A DNA stretch of 10,747 nt from Schaalia odontolytica (GTDB taxonomy: Bacteria; Actinomycetota; Actinomycetes; Actinomycetales; Actinomycetaceae). Location of the stretch: positions 1-10,747 of the forward strand of contig CATYYP010000038.1 of NCBI GenBank assembly GCA_958415245.1. Direction: 5' to 3'. Under the pieces are notes generated by a model. That model did no database searches. It was not told the DNA's origin and saw nothing but the letters and a program-made list of their open reading frames with translations. The position numbers were made by a program, and so were the translations under genes. Shown piece by piece: positions 1 to 6,791 of the stretch. Within the stretch, counting starts at the first letter, position 1. Each line of letters opens with the position of its first letter.

Positions 1-1068
1 CCGCAGGGCGCGCCGGCCCCCTACGCACCCCAGGTGCAGGTCGCCCCGCAGGACGCCCGCGCCTCGTTCTCTGCCCCCACCGGAGAGGGCTGGTCGGGCC
101 GCGCGCTCAATGAGACCGAGAAGCGTACCCAGGAGGCGCTCCTTGCCCTGAAGGCGGAGATCGGCAAGGCGGTCGTCGGCCAGGATGCCGCGATCAGCGG
201 GCTCATCGTCGCCCTCGTCGCGGGCGGTCACGCGCTCCTCGAAGGCGTGCCCGGCGTCGCCAAGACGCTGCTCGTGCGTACCCTGTCGCGCGCCCTCGAC
301 GTGGACATGGCGCGTATCCAGTTCACCCCCGACCTCATGCCCGCCGATATCACGGGCTCGATGGTGTGGGACGCCGGGCAGTCCGAGTTCGTCTTCCGTG
401 AGGGCCCCGTCTTCACGAACCTGCTGCTCGCGGACGAGATCAACCGTACGCCTCCGAAGACCCAGTCGGCCCTCCTCGAGTCGATGGAAGAGCACACCGT
501 GTCGATCGACGGCGAGACCCGTCAGCTCCCCGAGCCGTTCATGGTGATCGCGACGCAGAACCCGGTTGAGTACGAGGGCACCTACCCGCTACCCGAGGCC
601 CAGCTGGACCGTTTCCTGCTTAAGCTCGAGCTGCCGCTGCCGTCGCGTGAGGCCGAGATCGACATCATCGCGCGTCACCAGGCGGGCTTCAGCCCGATGG
701 CGCTGGCCGAGGCCGGCATCCGCCCGGTCGCCAGCGCAGCCGACATTCAGGCTGCCCACGCGGTGGCATCCCGCATCGAGGTCTCACCGGCCGTCATGGC
801 CTACCTCGTTGATCTGTGCCGCGCGACGCGCACCTCCCCCGCCGTGCGTCTGGGTGTGTCTCCCCGAGGCGCGACCGCGCTGCTGCGCACCTCGCGCGTG
901 TGGGCGTTCCTCCAGGGCCGCGGCTTCGTCACCCCCGACGACGTCAAGACGATGGCTCCCGTGACGCTCGCACACCGCCTGGGTCTGCGCGCCGAAGCCA
1001 ACCTCGAGGGCGTTACCGCCACGGACGTCGTCGCCGGTGTCCTCGCGGCTACCCCCGTGCCCCGCTGA
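1..1068 (+). CDS. MoxR-family AAA+ ATPase (5' end outside window)
   Basis: MoxR-type AAA+ ATPase, thought to act as a chaperone that remodels or assembles proteins together with vWA-like partners. The AAA motifs are visible: Walker A GVPGVAKT (nt 244-267), Walker B LLLADEINR (nt 421-447), sensor 1 VIATQNP (nt 544-564) and sensor 2 arginine in SPRGATALLR (Arg codon at nt 865). The segments FTPDLMPADITGS and PVEYEGTYPLPEAQLDRF are typical of the family. The frame stays open to the left edge and encodes a Pro/Gln/Ala-rich stretch that looks like a genuine linker, so the true start probably lies upstream. A GTG at 34 is the alternative and would give 344 residues. The DUF58 gene follows after 7 bases in the same direction, the usual MoxR-DUF58 pairing. 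Family assignment is very secure; the client protein is not known. Confidence 0.95.
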   Translation, partial: PQGAPAPYAPQVQVAPQDARASFSAPTGEGWSGRALNETEKRTQEALLALKAEIGKAVVGQDAAISGLIVALVAGGHALLEGVPGVAKTLLVRTLSRALDVDMARIQFTPDLMPADITGSMVWDAGQSEFVFREGPVFTNLLLADEINRTPPKTQSALLESMEEHTVSIDGETRQLPEPFMVIATQNPVEYEGTYPLPEAQLDRFLLKLELPLPSREAEIDIIARHQAGFSPMALAEAGIRPVASAADIQAAHAVASRIEVSPAVMAYLVDLCRATRTSPAVRLGVSPRGATALLRTSRVWAFLQGRGFVTPDDVKTMAPVTLAHRLGLRAEANLEGVTATDVVAGVLAATPVPR

Positions 1069-1070
1069 GG
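1067..1070 (+). promoter_or_regulatory. Ribosome binding site for the DUF58 gene
   Basis: GAGG overlaps the moxR stop codon (TGA at 1066-1068) and lies 5 bases before the GTG at 1076. It supports that GTG as the start and suggests translation coupled to moxR. Confidence 0.55.
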
Positions 1071-1075
1071 CCCCC

Positions 1076-2407
1076 GTGGCGATTTCGGCGCGTAGCGCGC
1101 TCCTCGTACTGGTCGGGCTCATCCCCCTCGCCTTCGCCCCGTCCCGCGCTCTGGCGTGGGCGTGGTGTGGCCTCGTCGTGGCCGTGTGCCTCCTCGACGC
1201 CTTCGCCGCGCCCTCCCCGCGCACTCTGCGTCTCAGCCGTGACGTGACCGGGCCGATTCGTGCTGACCAGACCACCGAGTCCCGCCTGCGGCTGACGAAC
1301 ACGACGAAGCGCCACATGAACCTGGATGTGCGCGACGCGTGGCCCCCTTCGCTCGATCCGTCGCCGGTGCGCCAGCGCGTGCGACTGCGCCCGGGCACCT
1401 CCGAGCGCGTCTCCACGGTGCTCGCCCCGACCCGGCGCGGCACCCGCGAGGCCGACGTCGTCACGATTCGTTCGTGGGGTCCCCTGCACCTGGGAGCGCG
1501 CCAGGTGAGCCTATCCGCTCCCCTGTCCCTATCGGTACTCCCCGAGTTCAAGGCGCGTGTCCTACTGCCCTCGCGCCTGGCCCGCCTCCACGAACTTGAA
1601 GGAACCACACCGACGACGCTGCGCGGCGCGGGAACCGAGTTCGACTCCCTGCGCTCCTACGTCGTGGGCGACGATCCGCGCGACATCGACTGGCGCGCGT
1701 CCGCACGTTCGACGGAACTGATGGTGCGCCAGTGGAGGCCCGAACGCGACCGCCACGTCGTGATCGTCGTGGACTGCGGGCGCGCCTCTTCGGCCCTGCT
1801 CGGAGCCCCAGAGCACGAAGAGGTCGACTCGATCGCGCTGGGACGCGCCCCGCGCCTCGACTCCTCCATCGAAACCGCCCTGCTTCTCGCTGCCCTGGCC
1901 GACCGAGCGGGCGACAAGGTGCACCTGATCGTCCTCGACTCGGCTGTCCGCGCACGCGTGTCCGGCGTGCGAGGAGCCAAGGTCATCGAGACCCTGGCCC
2001 ACACGTTTACTGATATTTCGCCCCGCCTGGACGTCACCGACTGGTCGGAGATGGTCAGCACGGTCGAGCAGACCGTTCATCATTCCGCGTTCGTCGTTAT
2101 CGCTACAAAGATTCCGCCAGCCGGCATGGAAACCGAGTTCACCGACGCGCTAGCGCGTCTCAGCGACCGCCACACGGTGCTGGTTGCATCGGCGACCGAT
2201 CCGGATGAAATCCGGGCGCGGGCAGGACGCGAGGACGCCGAGCAGGTGTTCCTCGCAGCCTCCGCTTCCCTCGCCGAACGATCCGACGAGGCGGGGGCCA
2301 CCGACGCTCGCCTGGCTGGCGCGCTCACCGTGCGCGCCTCGGCGGGCCTGCTTCCCGCTCGGACTGCGGACCGCTACATCGAGCTCAAGAAGAGCGGCCG
2401 ACTCTGA
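1076..2407 (+). CDS. DUF58 domain-containing membrane protein
   Basis: DUF58 protein of 443 residues, the usual partner of MoxR ATPases. Two N-terminal hydrophobic helices (about residues 7-41) anchor it. A beta-rich region follows, then the DUF58 signature around residues 188-207, containing LRSYVVGDDPRDIDWRASAR. A vWA-like strand VVIVVDCGR (228-236) comes next. The metal-binding loop reads DCGRASS, not a canonical DxSxS MIDAS. From memory, actinobacterial relatives often carry DTGRT here, so this may be normal for the subfamily. A short acidic insertion (LLGAPEHEEVDSIALGR) follows it. The start was placed at GTG 1076 because it has a Shine-Dalgarno sequence and leads directly into the first membrane helix; an in-frame GTG at 1037 lies inside moxR. 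Probably co-transcribed with moxR. Role: likely an adaptor or assembly factor at the membrane with MoxR; substrate unknown. Confidence 0.92.
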   Translation: MAISARSALLVLVGLIPLAFAPSRALAWAWCGLVVAVCLLDAFAAPSPRTLRLSRDVTGPIRADQTTESRLRLTNTTKRHMNLDVRDAWPPSLDPSPVRQRVRLRPGTSERVSTVLAPTRRGTREADVVTIRSWGPLHLGARQVSLSAPLSLSVLPEFKARVLLPSRLARLHELEGTTPTTLRGAGTEFDSLRSYVVGDDPRDIDWRASARSTELMVRQWRPERDRHVVIVVDCGRASSALLGAPEHEEVDSIALGRAPRLDSSIETALLLAALADRAGDKVHLIVLDSAVRARVSGVRGAKVIETLAHTFTDISPRLDVTDWSEMVSTVEQTVHHSAFVVIATKIPPAGMETEFTDALARLSDRHTVLVASATDPDEIRARAGREDAEQVFLAASASLAERSDEAGATDARLAGALTVRASAGLLPARTADRYIELKKSGRL

Positions 2408-2410
2408 GCC

Positions 2411-2448
2411 GGCCCACTTTTCGCGCTCGTTGACGCCGCGTGAGGGCC
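2411..2448. terminator. Inverted repeat between convergent DUF58 and SpoIIM genes, candidate bidirectional terminator
   Basis: GGCCCAC at 2411-2417 can pair with GTGAGGGCC at 2440-2448: five G-C pairs, a two-base bulge, then two more pairs. It fills the whole 41-base gap between two converging genes. A second, overlapping hairpin (GGCCG 2396-2400 with CGGCC 2410-2414) is followed by TTTT at 2418-2421 and could stop rightward transcription. Neither has a long U tract, so the assignment is tentative. Confidence 0.4.
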
Positions 2449-3441
2449 TCACCCCGAGACGGGCTGGTAGTAGCCGGCGTCAATGCCGACGTCGGCGCTG
2501 CCGCCCGCCTGGTGTGCGCGCCGCCCGAGAATGAGGATGTATGCCCACACGGCGGCCGTCATGAGGGCGCCGAGGGTGATCTTGACGGCGTCAGGCAGGT
2601 CGGAGGGCGTCACGAAGCCCTCCAGGACGCCGGATCCGGCCAAGAGGATGGCACAGCCCGCCGCGACCGTCATCGCGCCGCGAGCCGCCTGTCCGACAGC
2701 CTGGAAGCGCGTCATCGGACCCGGCACGAGCAGCGACCAGAAGACGCGCAGGCCCGCCGCAATCGAGATGAAGACGGCAGTCAGCTCGGGAAGTCCGTGC
2801 GGCAGGATGAAACGGAAAAAGTGCCAGACTCCCCCGTAGCTGAAGACGATGGCCGTTGACGTGCCGATGCTCGTGGCGTTCTCCCACAGGATCTTCAGCG
2901 GGTAGACGCCCGTAATCCCCGTGGCCACGCCCACCAGGGCGATCCAGGCATTATTGGCCCACACAGACAGGCCAAATTCCGCGTTCGTGTCCTGGTGGTA
3001 GTACTCAACGAACGCGCTCTGCGCATAGTACTTCAGCTCCTCAGGGGTACCCAGCTCGTTCATGACGTCCGGGTGACTCATCAGGTAGTGCGCTTGGACG
3101 CCCGCGATGGCAATGAACACTGCCATCACGGCCAGGATCACCCAACGGATCCGGTAGAGCGTGAGAGGTAGGGACACCGTGAAGAAACGCGCGACAACGG
3201 CTCCGGACAGCCCTCCAGTGCCCGCGAGACGCCCGCGCGCGGCGGAGAGGATGCGCGACAGCTCCGCGATCACGTCGGGATCGGGGTTGAGCGTGCGAAC
3301 GCGCGCCAGATCCGTCGTGGTCGAACGGTAGAGACGGTCGAATTCGTCGATCTCGTCGCCCGACAGCGAGCGCTGGCGCGTCAGCTGTTCGAGCCGTTTC
3401 CATTCCGTTTCGCCACTTACCCGCAGCACATCAATGTCCAT
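2449..3441 (-). CDS. SpoIIM-family (stage II sporulation protein M-like) integral membrane protein
   Basis: Membrane protein of 330 residues in the SpoIIM/DUF95 family. A soluble helical N-terminus (residues 1-95, beginning MDIDVLRVSGETEWKRLEQL) is typical of actinobacterial members. About six hydrophobic segments follow, near 99-115, 163-183, 193-212, 218-237, 257-276 and 287-306. The family hallmark FILPHGLPEL lies at about 211-220 and the membrane-embedded GVYPLKILWENATSIG at about 178-193. Despite the name, this is not evidence of sporulation: the family is widespread in non-sporulating actinobacteria next to moxR-DUF58-RDD genes. The ATG at 3441 fits the family N-terminus. It faces away from the RDD gene with an 18-base gap and converges on the DUF58 gene. 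No clear Shine-Dalgarno or strict -10 element is visible. Function is unknown; a membrane remodelling or channel-like role is speculation. Confidence 0.9.
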   Translation of the reverse strand: MDIDVLRVSGETEWKRLEQLTRQRSLSGDEIDEFDRLYRSTTTDLARVRTLNPDPDVIAELSRILSAARGRLAGTGGLSGAVVARFFTVSLPLTLYRIRWVILAVMAVFIAIAGVQAHYLMSHPDVMNELGTPEELKYYAQSAFVEYYHQDTNAEFGLSVWANNAWIALVGVATGITGVYPLKILWENATSIGTSTAIVFSYGGVWHFFRFILPHGLPELTAVFISIAAGLRVFWSLLVPGPMTRFQAVGQAARGAMTVAAGCAILLAGSGVLEGFVTPSDLPDAVKITLGALMTAAVWAYILILGRRAHQAGGSADVGIDAGYYQPVSG

Positions 3442-3446
3442 TGTAC

Positions 3447-3452
3447 TAGCGT
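3447..3452 (+). promoter_or_regulatory. Possible -10 element (TAGCGT) for a leaderless RDD transcript
   Basis: TAGCGT matches TANNNT and ends 7 bases before the ATG at 3460, the geometry of leaderless actinobacterial genes. No convincing -35 box is seen, and upstream sequence lies inside the start of the SpoIIM gene. Confidence 0.35.
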
Positions 3453-3459
3453 GTCATAT

Positions 3460-4290
3460 ATGAGCACGCAACGCAGTCAATCGAGCGCCATTCAAGACGA
3501 CTATGTGCGCACGGGCGAGGCAGTCACCCTGGACGTGACCCCGGCCTCGCCTCCGGAGCGCTTCGCCGCCGCCGTGATGGATGCGACGACGTACTTGATG
3601 TGCACGGTCGTGCTGGTACTCATGGCCGTCAGGTTTACCTCGCCGTCCGCGTCGATCCAGCGCGTGATCATCATCGGCTTCTTGTCGACGACGATGTTTT
3701 TCCTGCCGCTGGTAGTCGAGATCGCGACCCGTGGGCGTTCGTTTGGGAAGTGGGCATTTAACCTGCGGGTCGTGCGCGACGACGGCGGTGCGATCACTGC
3801 CCGCCATAGCGCAGTGCGCGTCTCGACGGGCATTCTGGAGAACTGGGCGACCTTTGGCGGCCTGGCTGCACTCGCGGAGATCATGAGCTCAAAAGGCAAG
3901 CGCCTGGGCGATCTGGCGGCCGGGACGATGGTGTGTTCGCAGGGCGCATCCGTGTTCTACCCGCCCCTCGTGCTGCCGCCGGGCCTCGAAGACTGGGCAC
4001 GCACAGCGACGATCCTCCCCCTCGACGATGCCCTCGTCGCGGAGGCTCGTGCCTTCCTGCAGTCGAATCGCTCGTTGAAGACGGACGTTCGAGGACAGGT
4101 CGCCGTCTCGCTCGCACAGCGCCTGTCGCGTCGCGTGCAGACTCCCCTCCCCGATGGCCTCCACCCGGAGGTTGTGATTGCGGCTGTGCTGGTGGCCCGC
4201 AGGGATCGCATCTGGGGTCGGGAGGTTGAGCGTCGCTCGCGCGGCCAGGTCCGCTTCCACGAGGCGACACAGGCTCGTTTCGGTCTGTAA
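3460..4290 (+). CDS. RDD family membrane protein with long cytosolic C-terminus
   Basis: RDD-family protein of 276 residues. It begins with a short soluble tail and the typical phrase TGEAVTLDVTPASPPERF. Hydrophobic segments lie near residues 36-58 and 68-88, and a third, weaker one near 125-143. The conserved RGRSFGKWAFNLRVV (about 91-105) follows the second helix, and KRLGDLAAGTMV (about 147-158) closes the RDD domain. The last ~110 residues are charged, soluble and without a recognised domain; many actinobacterial relatives have a similar tail. ATG 3460 was preferred over GTG 3451, three codons upstream, because of the TANNNT element seven bases before it and the lack of a ribosome binding site for either. 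It is the fourth member of the moxR-DUF58-SpoIIM-RDD neighbourhood. Substrate or partner is not evident; RDD proteins have been linked to ion transport and membrane protein complexes. Confidence 0.9.
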   Translation: MSTQRSQSSAIQDDYVRTGEAVTLDVTPASPPERFAAAVMDATTYLMCTVVLVLMAVRFTSPSASIQRVIIIGFLSTTMFFLPLVVEIATRGRSFGKWAFNLRVVRDDGGAITARHSAVRVSTGILENWATFGGLAALAEIMSSKGKRLGDLAAGTMVCSQGASVFYPPLVLPPGLEDWARTATILPLDDALVAEARAFLQSNRSLKTDVRGQVAVSLAQRLSRRVQTPLPDGLHPEVVIAAVLVARRDRIWGREVERRSRGQVRFHEATQARFGL

Positions 4291-4293
4291 CCC

Positions 4294-4746
4294 CTAGCCG
4301 TTGTCCTCGGTGTCCGTGCCGTCGACGACGGTGAACTGGGCGCGACGTCGCGCGTAGGGGCTCGACGGATCGAGCGGGCTCGAGGTGTCGGGGGTCCCCA
4401 CTGAACGCGCTGGCCCGAACGGTCCGGTGGTCGGCTTGCGGGTCTCCTGAGGCGGCACCGGGGCTGCCTGCGCCTCCTGGGCGACCCTGCGCACGGCATC
4501 GACGAGCGCCGCGAGATCATCCCCCGAGGGCGGAGCGGGTTCGAAAGTGGTTGCCAAACGCACGACCTGCCAGCCGAGCGGCGCGGTGAGGTTGTGCGCG
4601 TGTTCGTCGCACAGGTCGTAAGAGTTAGGGTCGGCGACAGTCGCGAGGGGGCCGACAACGACCGTCGAGTCACGGTAGTCGTAGGTCAGGGTGGCGACGG
4701 CGACCGTGGAGCAGCCGGGCTTGGAGCAGTGGCGTTGGGCAATCAC
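4294..4746 (-). CDS. DUF3499 family zinc-ribbon-like protein
   Basis: Small actinobacterial protein of 150 residues with DUF3499 features. The first 60 residues hold CSKPGC (Cys7, Cys12), VATLTYDYRDSTVVVGPL, and YDLCDEH (Cys46, His49), followed by LTAPLGWQVVRL. The C-x4-C plus C-x2-H arrangement suggests a bound zinc ion. The C-terminal half is Pro/Ser/Thr-rich and looks disordered. The start was set to GTG 4746, just before the family's conserved first cysteine; upstream in-frame ATG codons (to 4857) would overlap the divergent gene. A TACTCT -10 element seven bases upstream suggests leaderless translation from this GTG. Its orthologue beside whiB2 in M. tuberculosis is, from memory, Rv3258c. 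It ends three bases from the RDD stop codon in a convergent pair. The role is unknown; the cysteines hint at metal or nucleic acid binding. Confidence 0.88.
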   Translation of the reverse strand: MIAQRHCSKPGCSTVAVATLTYDYRDSTVVVGPLATVADPNSYDLCDEHAHNLTAPLGWQVVRLATTFEPAPPSGDDLAALVDAVRRVAQEAQAAPVPPQETRKPTTGPFGPARSVGTPDTSSPLDPSSPYARRRAQFTVVDGTDTEDNG

Positions 4747-4753
4747 GCCCCTA

Positions 4754-4759
4754 AGAGTA
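4754..4759 (-). promoter_or_regulatory. -10 element (TACTCT) of leaderless DUF3499 promoter
   Basis: Read on the minus strand, TACTCT is followed by seven bases and then the GTG at 4746. This is the TANNNT geometry of leaderless genes. It overlaps a perfect 5-bp inverted repeat, AGAGT (4754-4758) and ACTCT (4764-4768). No good -35 box is seen. Confidence 0.55.
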
Positions 4760-4803
4760 CGACACTCTGTACCGGTATCGCCCGCTTCGGCGCGCCATAC
4801 GCC

Positions 4804-4809
4804 TACCCT
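4804..4809 (+). promoter_or_regulatory. -10 element (TACCCT) of leaderless metallopeptidase-family promoter
   Basis: TACCCT is followed by six bases (GAGGGG) and the GTG at 4816. Spacing and TANNNT sequence fit leaderless transcription. The intervening GAGGGG abuts the GTG too closely to serve as a normal ribosome binding site. Confidence 0.55.
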
Positions 4810-4815
4810 GAGGGG

Positions 4816-5238
4816 GTGTTTCCTACGCGCCGCCATGTCTCGAGTCGCGACCGCCACGGTCGCGGTCCGCGCGGTCCCCTATTTTTCCCGGGAACTCCGG
4901 CGTGGAGGACGCGGCGTGAGGACTTCGATCTGATGGTCGGCGAACTCGTCACCGAGCTCATTCGTCGATGGCCGCAGGTGGCCACGATCGAGTTTGCGGT
5001 CGAGGATGTTCCCCCGTCGAATCCTGCTCCCTGGGAGTCTCACAACGTCGTCGTCGCGCGTATTTTCCCCGCGGATCGGCGTCGCGGCCTGCACGATCGT
5101 ATCGTTGTCTATCGCCTGCCGATCACGCTGCGGTGCGCCCCGGAGGAGGTCGCGGTTATGACGCGCAGGGTATTGATCGAGCGCATCAGCCACATCCTGG
5201 CGCTGCCGCCGGACGAGATCGACGACGCGATGCGCTGA
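4816..5238 (+). CDS. Metallopeptidase-family (zincin-like) protein lacking the HExxH motif
   Basis: Protein of 140 residues resembling the actinobacterial family annotated as metallopeptidase (PF06262-like, from memory Rv3259). The basic N-terminus with RDRHGRGPRGPLF (residues 11-23) and AWRTRREDFDLMV (29-41), then IEFAVEDVPP, are typical family phrases. The C-terminal helix that carries HExxH in active zincins reads IERISH (121-126). Aligned on the second histidine (His126), the first histidine is Glu122 and the catalytic glutamate is Arg123, so peptidase activity is unlikely. A long upstream extension to 4594 is open but overlaps the DUF3499 gene antisense; GTG 4816 was chosen from the -10 element and family N-terminus. 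It diverges from DUF3499 over a 69-bp gap and ends eight bases from the convergent DUF5719 stop. Function is unknown. Confidence 0.82.
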   Translation: MFPTRRHVSSRDRHGRGPRGPLFFPGTPAWRTRREDFDLMVGELVTELIRRWPQVATIEFAVEDVPPSNPAPWESHNVVVARIFPADRRRGLHDRIVVYRLPITLRCAPEEVAVMTRRVLIERISHILALPPDEIDDAMR

Positions 5239-5246
5239 TCGGCGCT

Positions 5247-6791
5247 TCAGTTGGTGGTGCGGATGGCGCCGCTGACGGCGCTGATACCTTCCGTGCCCAC
5301 GTTCCACGTCGTGGTCATGCGACCCACAGCTGTGTCCGCGGAGACGACGATAGCCGCCTGGATCGGAGAGTCCGCGCTGAGGGTTCCACCGTTGTCGGGC
5401 AGGTCCACGAGGGTGGGGATCCCGGGTGCAACGTAGATGGTGCGCCCGCCCACGCGCACGGCGACCGCTCCGGGTGTGGAAGCAGACGTACCGCTCGACT
5501 GTGGGTCCTGATCGGCACCGGACTGGCTCGCCCCGGACTGCCCGCCGCTCGGAGAGGGCGACGCCCAGATGTCAGGGGTTGCGCTCGGGCTGGGGGCATC
5601 CGATGAGGCGACGCCTTGATCATTCGACGAGGCCTGGGCGTCCGCGGGTGCGTAGAGCAGGAGGCTCGCGCGCACGTTGGTGACGCCCGAATTGGTGGCC
5701 AGGGAGGTGGCACGGATCGGCGTCGTGGAGAGGACCTGGCGTCCCATGCCCTCAATCTGGGTGGCGCCGGGAATGGTCGCCTCGGTCAGGGCTGTGGCGG
5801 GAGTCGCGTTGGACCGCATGATCCAGGCACTCGCTCGCTGCGCCCACGGCGCACCGAGGGTGATTGTCGTCGTCTGAGCCACGACCTCGCGATCGGAGGT
5901 CACGATGAGCGTGATCGGACTGGAGTCGCTGGACGCGCCGTCGAGGGGCATGTCGAGGGTGGTGCCTTCGGCGACCGTCGCCTCGCCTCCAGCCAGGGGG
6001 TGCACGCCGGTCGAATCGGCGACGGAGACGCTCACGTGGGCCTCTCCCGACGGCGAGGCAAGGCGCAGCAGGGAGGTACCCTTCGGGTCCACGCCGAGGA
6101 TGGTCTGCGTGGTTGCGGGCACGACCGCGGAAGCCAGGGTGGTGCCCTGCGGGATTTCACCGTTCATGAGGGAGGCCTGCGCCCAGGCGGCAACCCCTCC
6201 CCCGTCGGCGGTCACATGCACGGCCAGTGCGCTCTCGTCGGGGAACCATCCGGCGAGCAGCACCGAGGCCGAGGAACGTGCGGGGACTGTCACCTGACGC
6301 GGTGCTGCGTTGAGCGGCCCCGACGCACCATACCCATCGATGCTGACGACCGAGGCTGTGGGGCCGGGGTTGGACAGGATCAGGACCATGTCGGCACCCG
6401 CGGTGGTCGCGCCGGTCGCGATCCACTGAGATGTGCGAGCGGCCGCGCAGCCGACGGCGCTGAGGCCGGCGAGTTCACCGCCGCCCTGACCGGCGAGGGT
6501 GAGGGCCGTCGGGATGACACCGCCCTGCCCTGTGACAGAAGCGGGTGCGGGAGACACGGGAGCCGTCGCCAGCGAAGACCAGGTGGTGCCCGCCGCGACG
6601 TTCGTGGTCTCAAAGGGGTCGACAATACCGGAAGGGCAAGCGAGCTGGACCTGCGAGGGGTGCGCGCTCTGCGCAGTACCTTCCACCACGGCAGGAGCAG
6701 ACGACACCCACATGGAAGCCGAGGCCACAACCGCCGCGGCGATCCCCGCTCCCATCAGGGTCGTCAGGGAGTTGGCTGGGCGCTTCGTCAT
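5247..6791 (-). CDS. DUF5719 family exported, membrane-anchored protein
   Basis: Protein of 514 residues. The N-terminus has basic residues (MTKRPANS) and one hydrophobic helix (about 9-32), a signal anchor or signal peptide placing the rest outside the membrane. Two cysteines in the N-terminal third (52 and 115) could form a disulfide. Repeated beta-rich modules follow, with phrases such as MVLILSNPGPTASVVSIDGYG and VTVPARSSASVLLAGWFP that are typical of DUF5719. Residues about 377-443 are a Ser/Pro/Gly/Ala/Gln-rich low-complexity linker before a final small domain (AVAVRVGGRTIYVAPG). The start at ATG 6791 is decided by GGAGG five bases upstream; an in-frame extension to 6932 lies inside the glycosyltransferase gene. 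Its ATG overlaps the glycosyltransferase TGA (ATGA), so translation is probably coupled. Likely works in the cell envelope with that enzyme; biochemical role unknown. Confidence 0.85.
   Translation of the reverse strand: MTKRPANSLTTLMGAGIAAAVVASASMWVSSAPAVVEGTAQSAHPSQVQLACPSGIVDPFETTNVAAGTTWSSLATAPVSPAPASVTGQGGVIPTALTLAGQGGGELAGLSAVGCAAARTSQWIATGATTAGADMVLILSNPGPTASVVSIDGYGASGPLNAAPRQVTVPARSSASVLLAGWFPDESALAVHVTADGGGVAAWAQASLMNGEIPQGTTLASAVVPATTQTILGVDPKGTSLLRLASPSGEAHVSVSVADSTGVHPLAGGEATVAEGTTLDMPLDGASSDSSPITLIVTSDREVVAQTTTITLGAPWAQRASAWIMRSNATPATALTEATIPGATQIEGMGRQVLSTTPIRATSLATNSGVTNVRASLLLYAPADAQASSNDQGVASSDAPSPSATPDIWASPSPSGGQSGASQSGADQDPQSSGTSASTPGAVAVRVGGRTIYVAPGIPTLVDLPDNGGTLSADSPIQAAIVVSADTAVGRMTTTWNVGTEGISAVSGAIRTTN

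Noticed and set aside
784..1608. Leftward open frame of 274 codons opposite moxR/DUF58
   Set aside because: Arg-rich translation with no domain, antisense to two real genes; a composition artefact.
2449..3441. SpoIIM similarity as a sign of sporulation
   Set aside because: The family is common in non-sporulating actinobacteria, and no other sporulation gene is present in the window.
4594..4815. Longer start for the zincin-like gene at 4594
   Set aside because: The extra 74 residues are antisense to DUF3499 and do not resemble the family; the TACCCT element points to GTG 4816.
4747..4857. Longer DUF3499 start at 4857
   Set aside because: It would run through both predicted promoters and into the divergent gene; family similarity begins just after GTG 4746.
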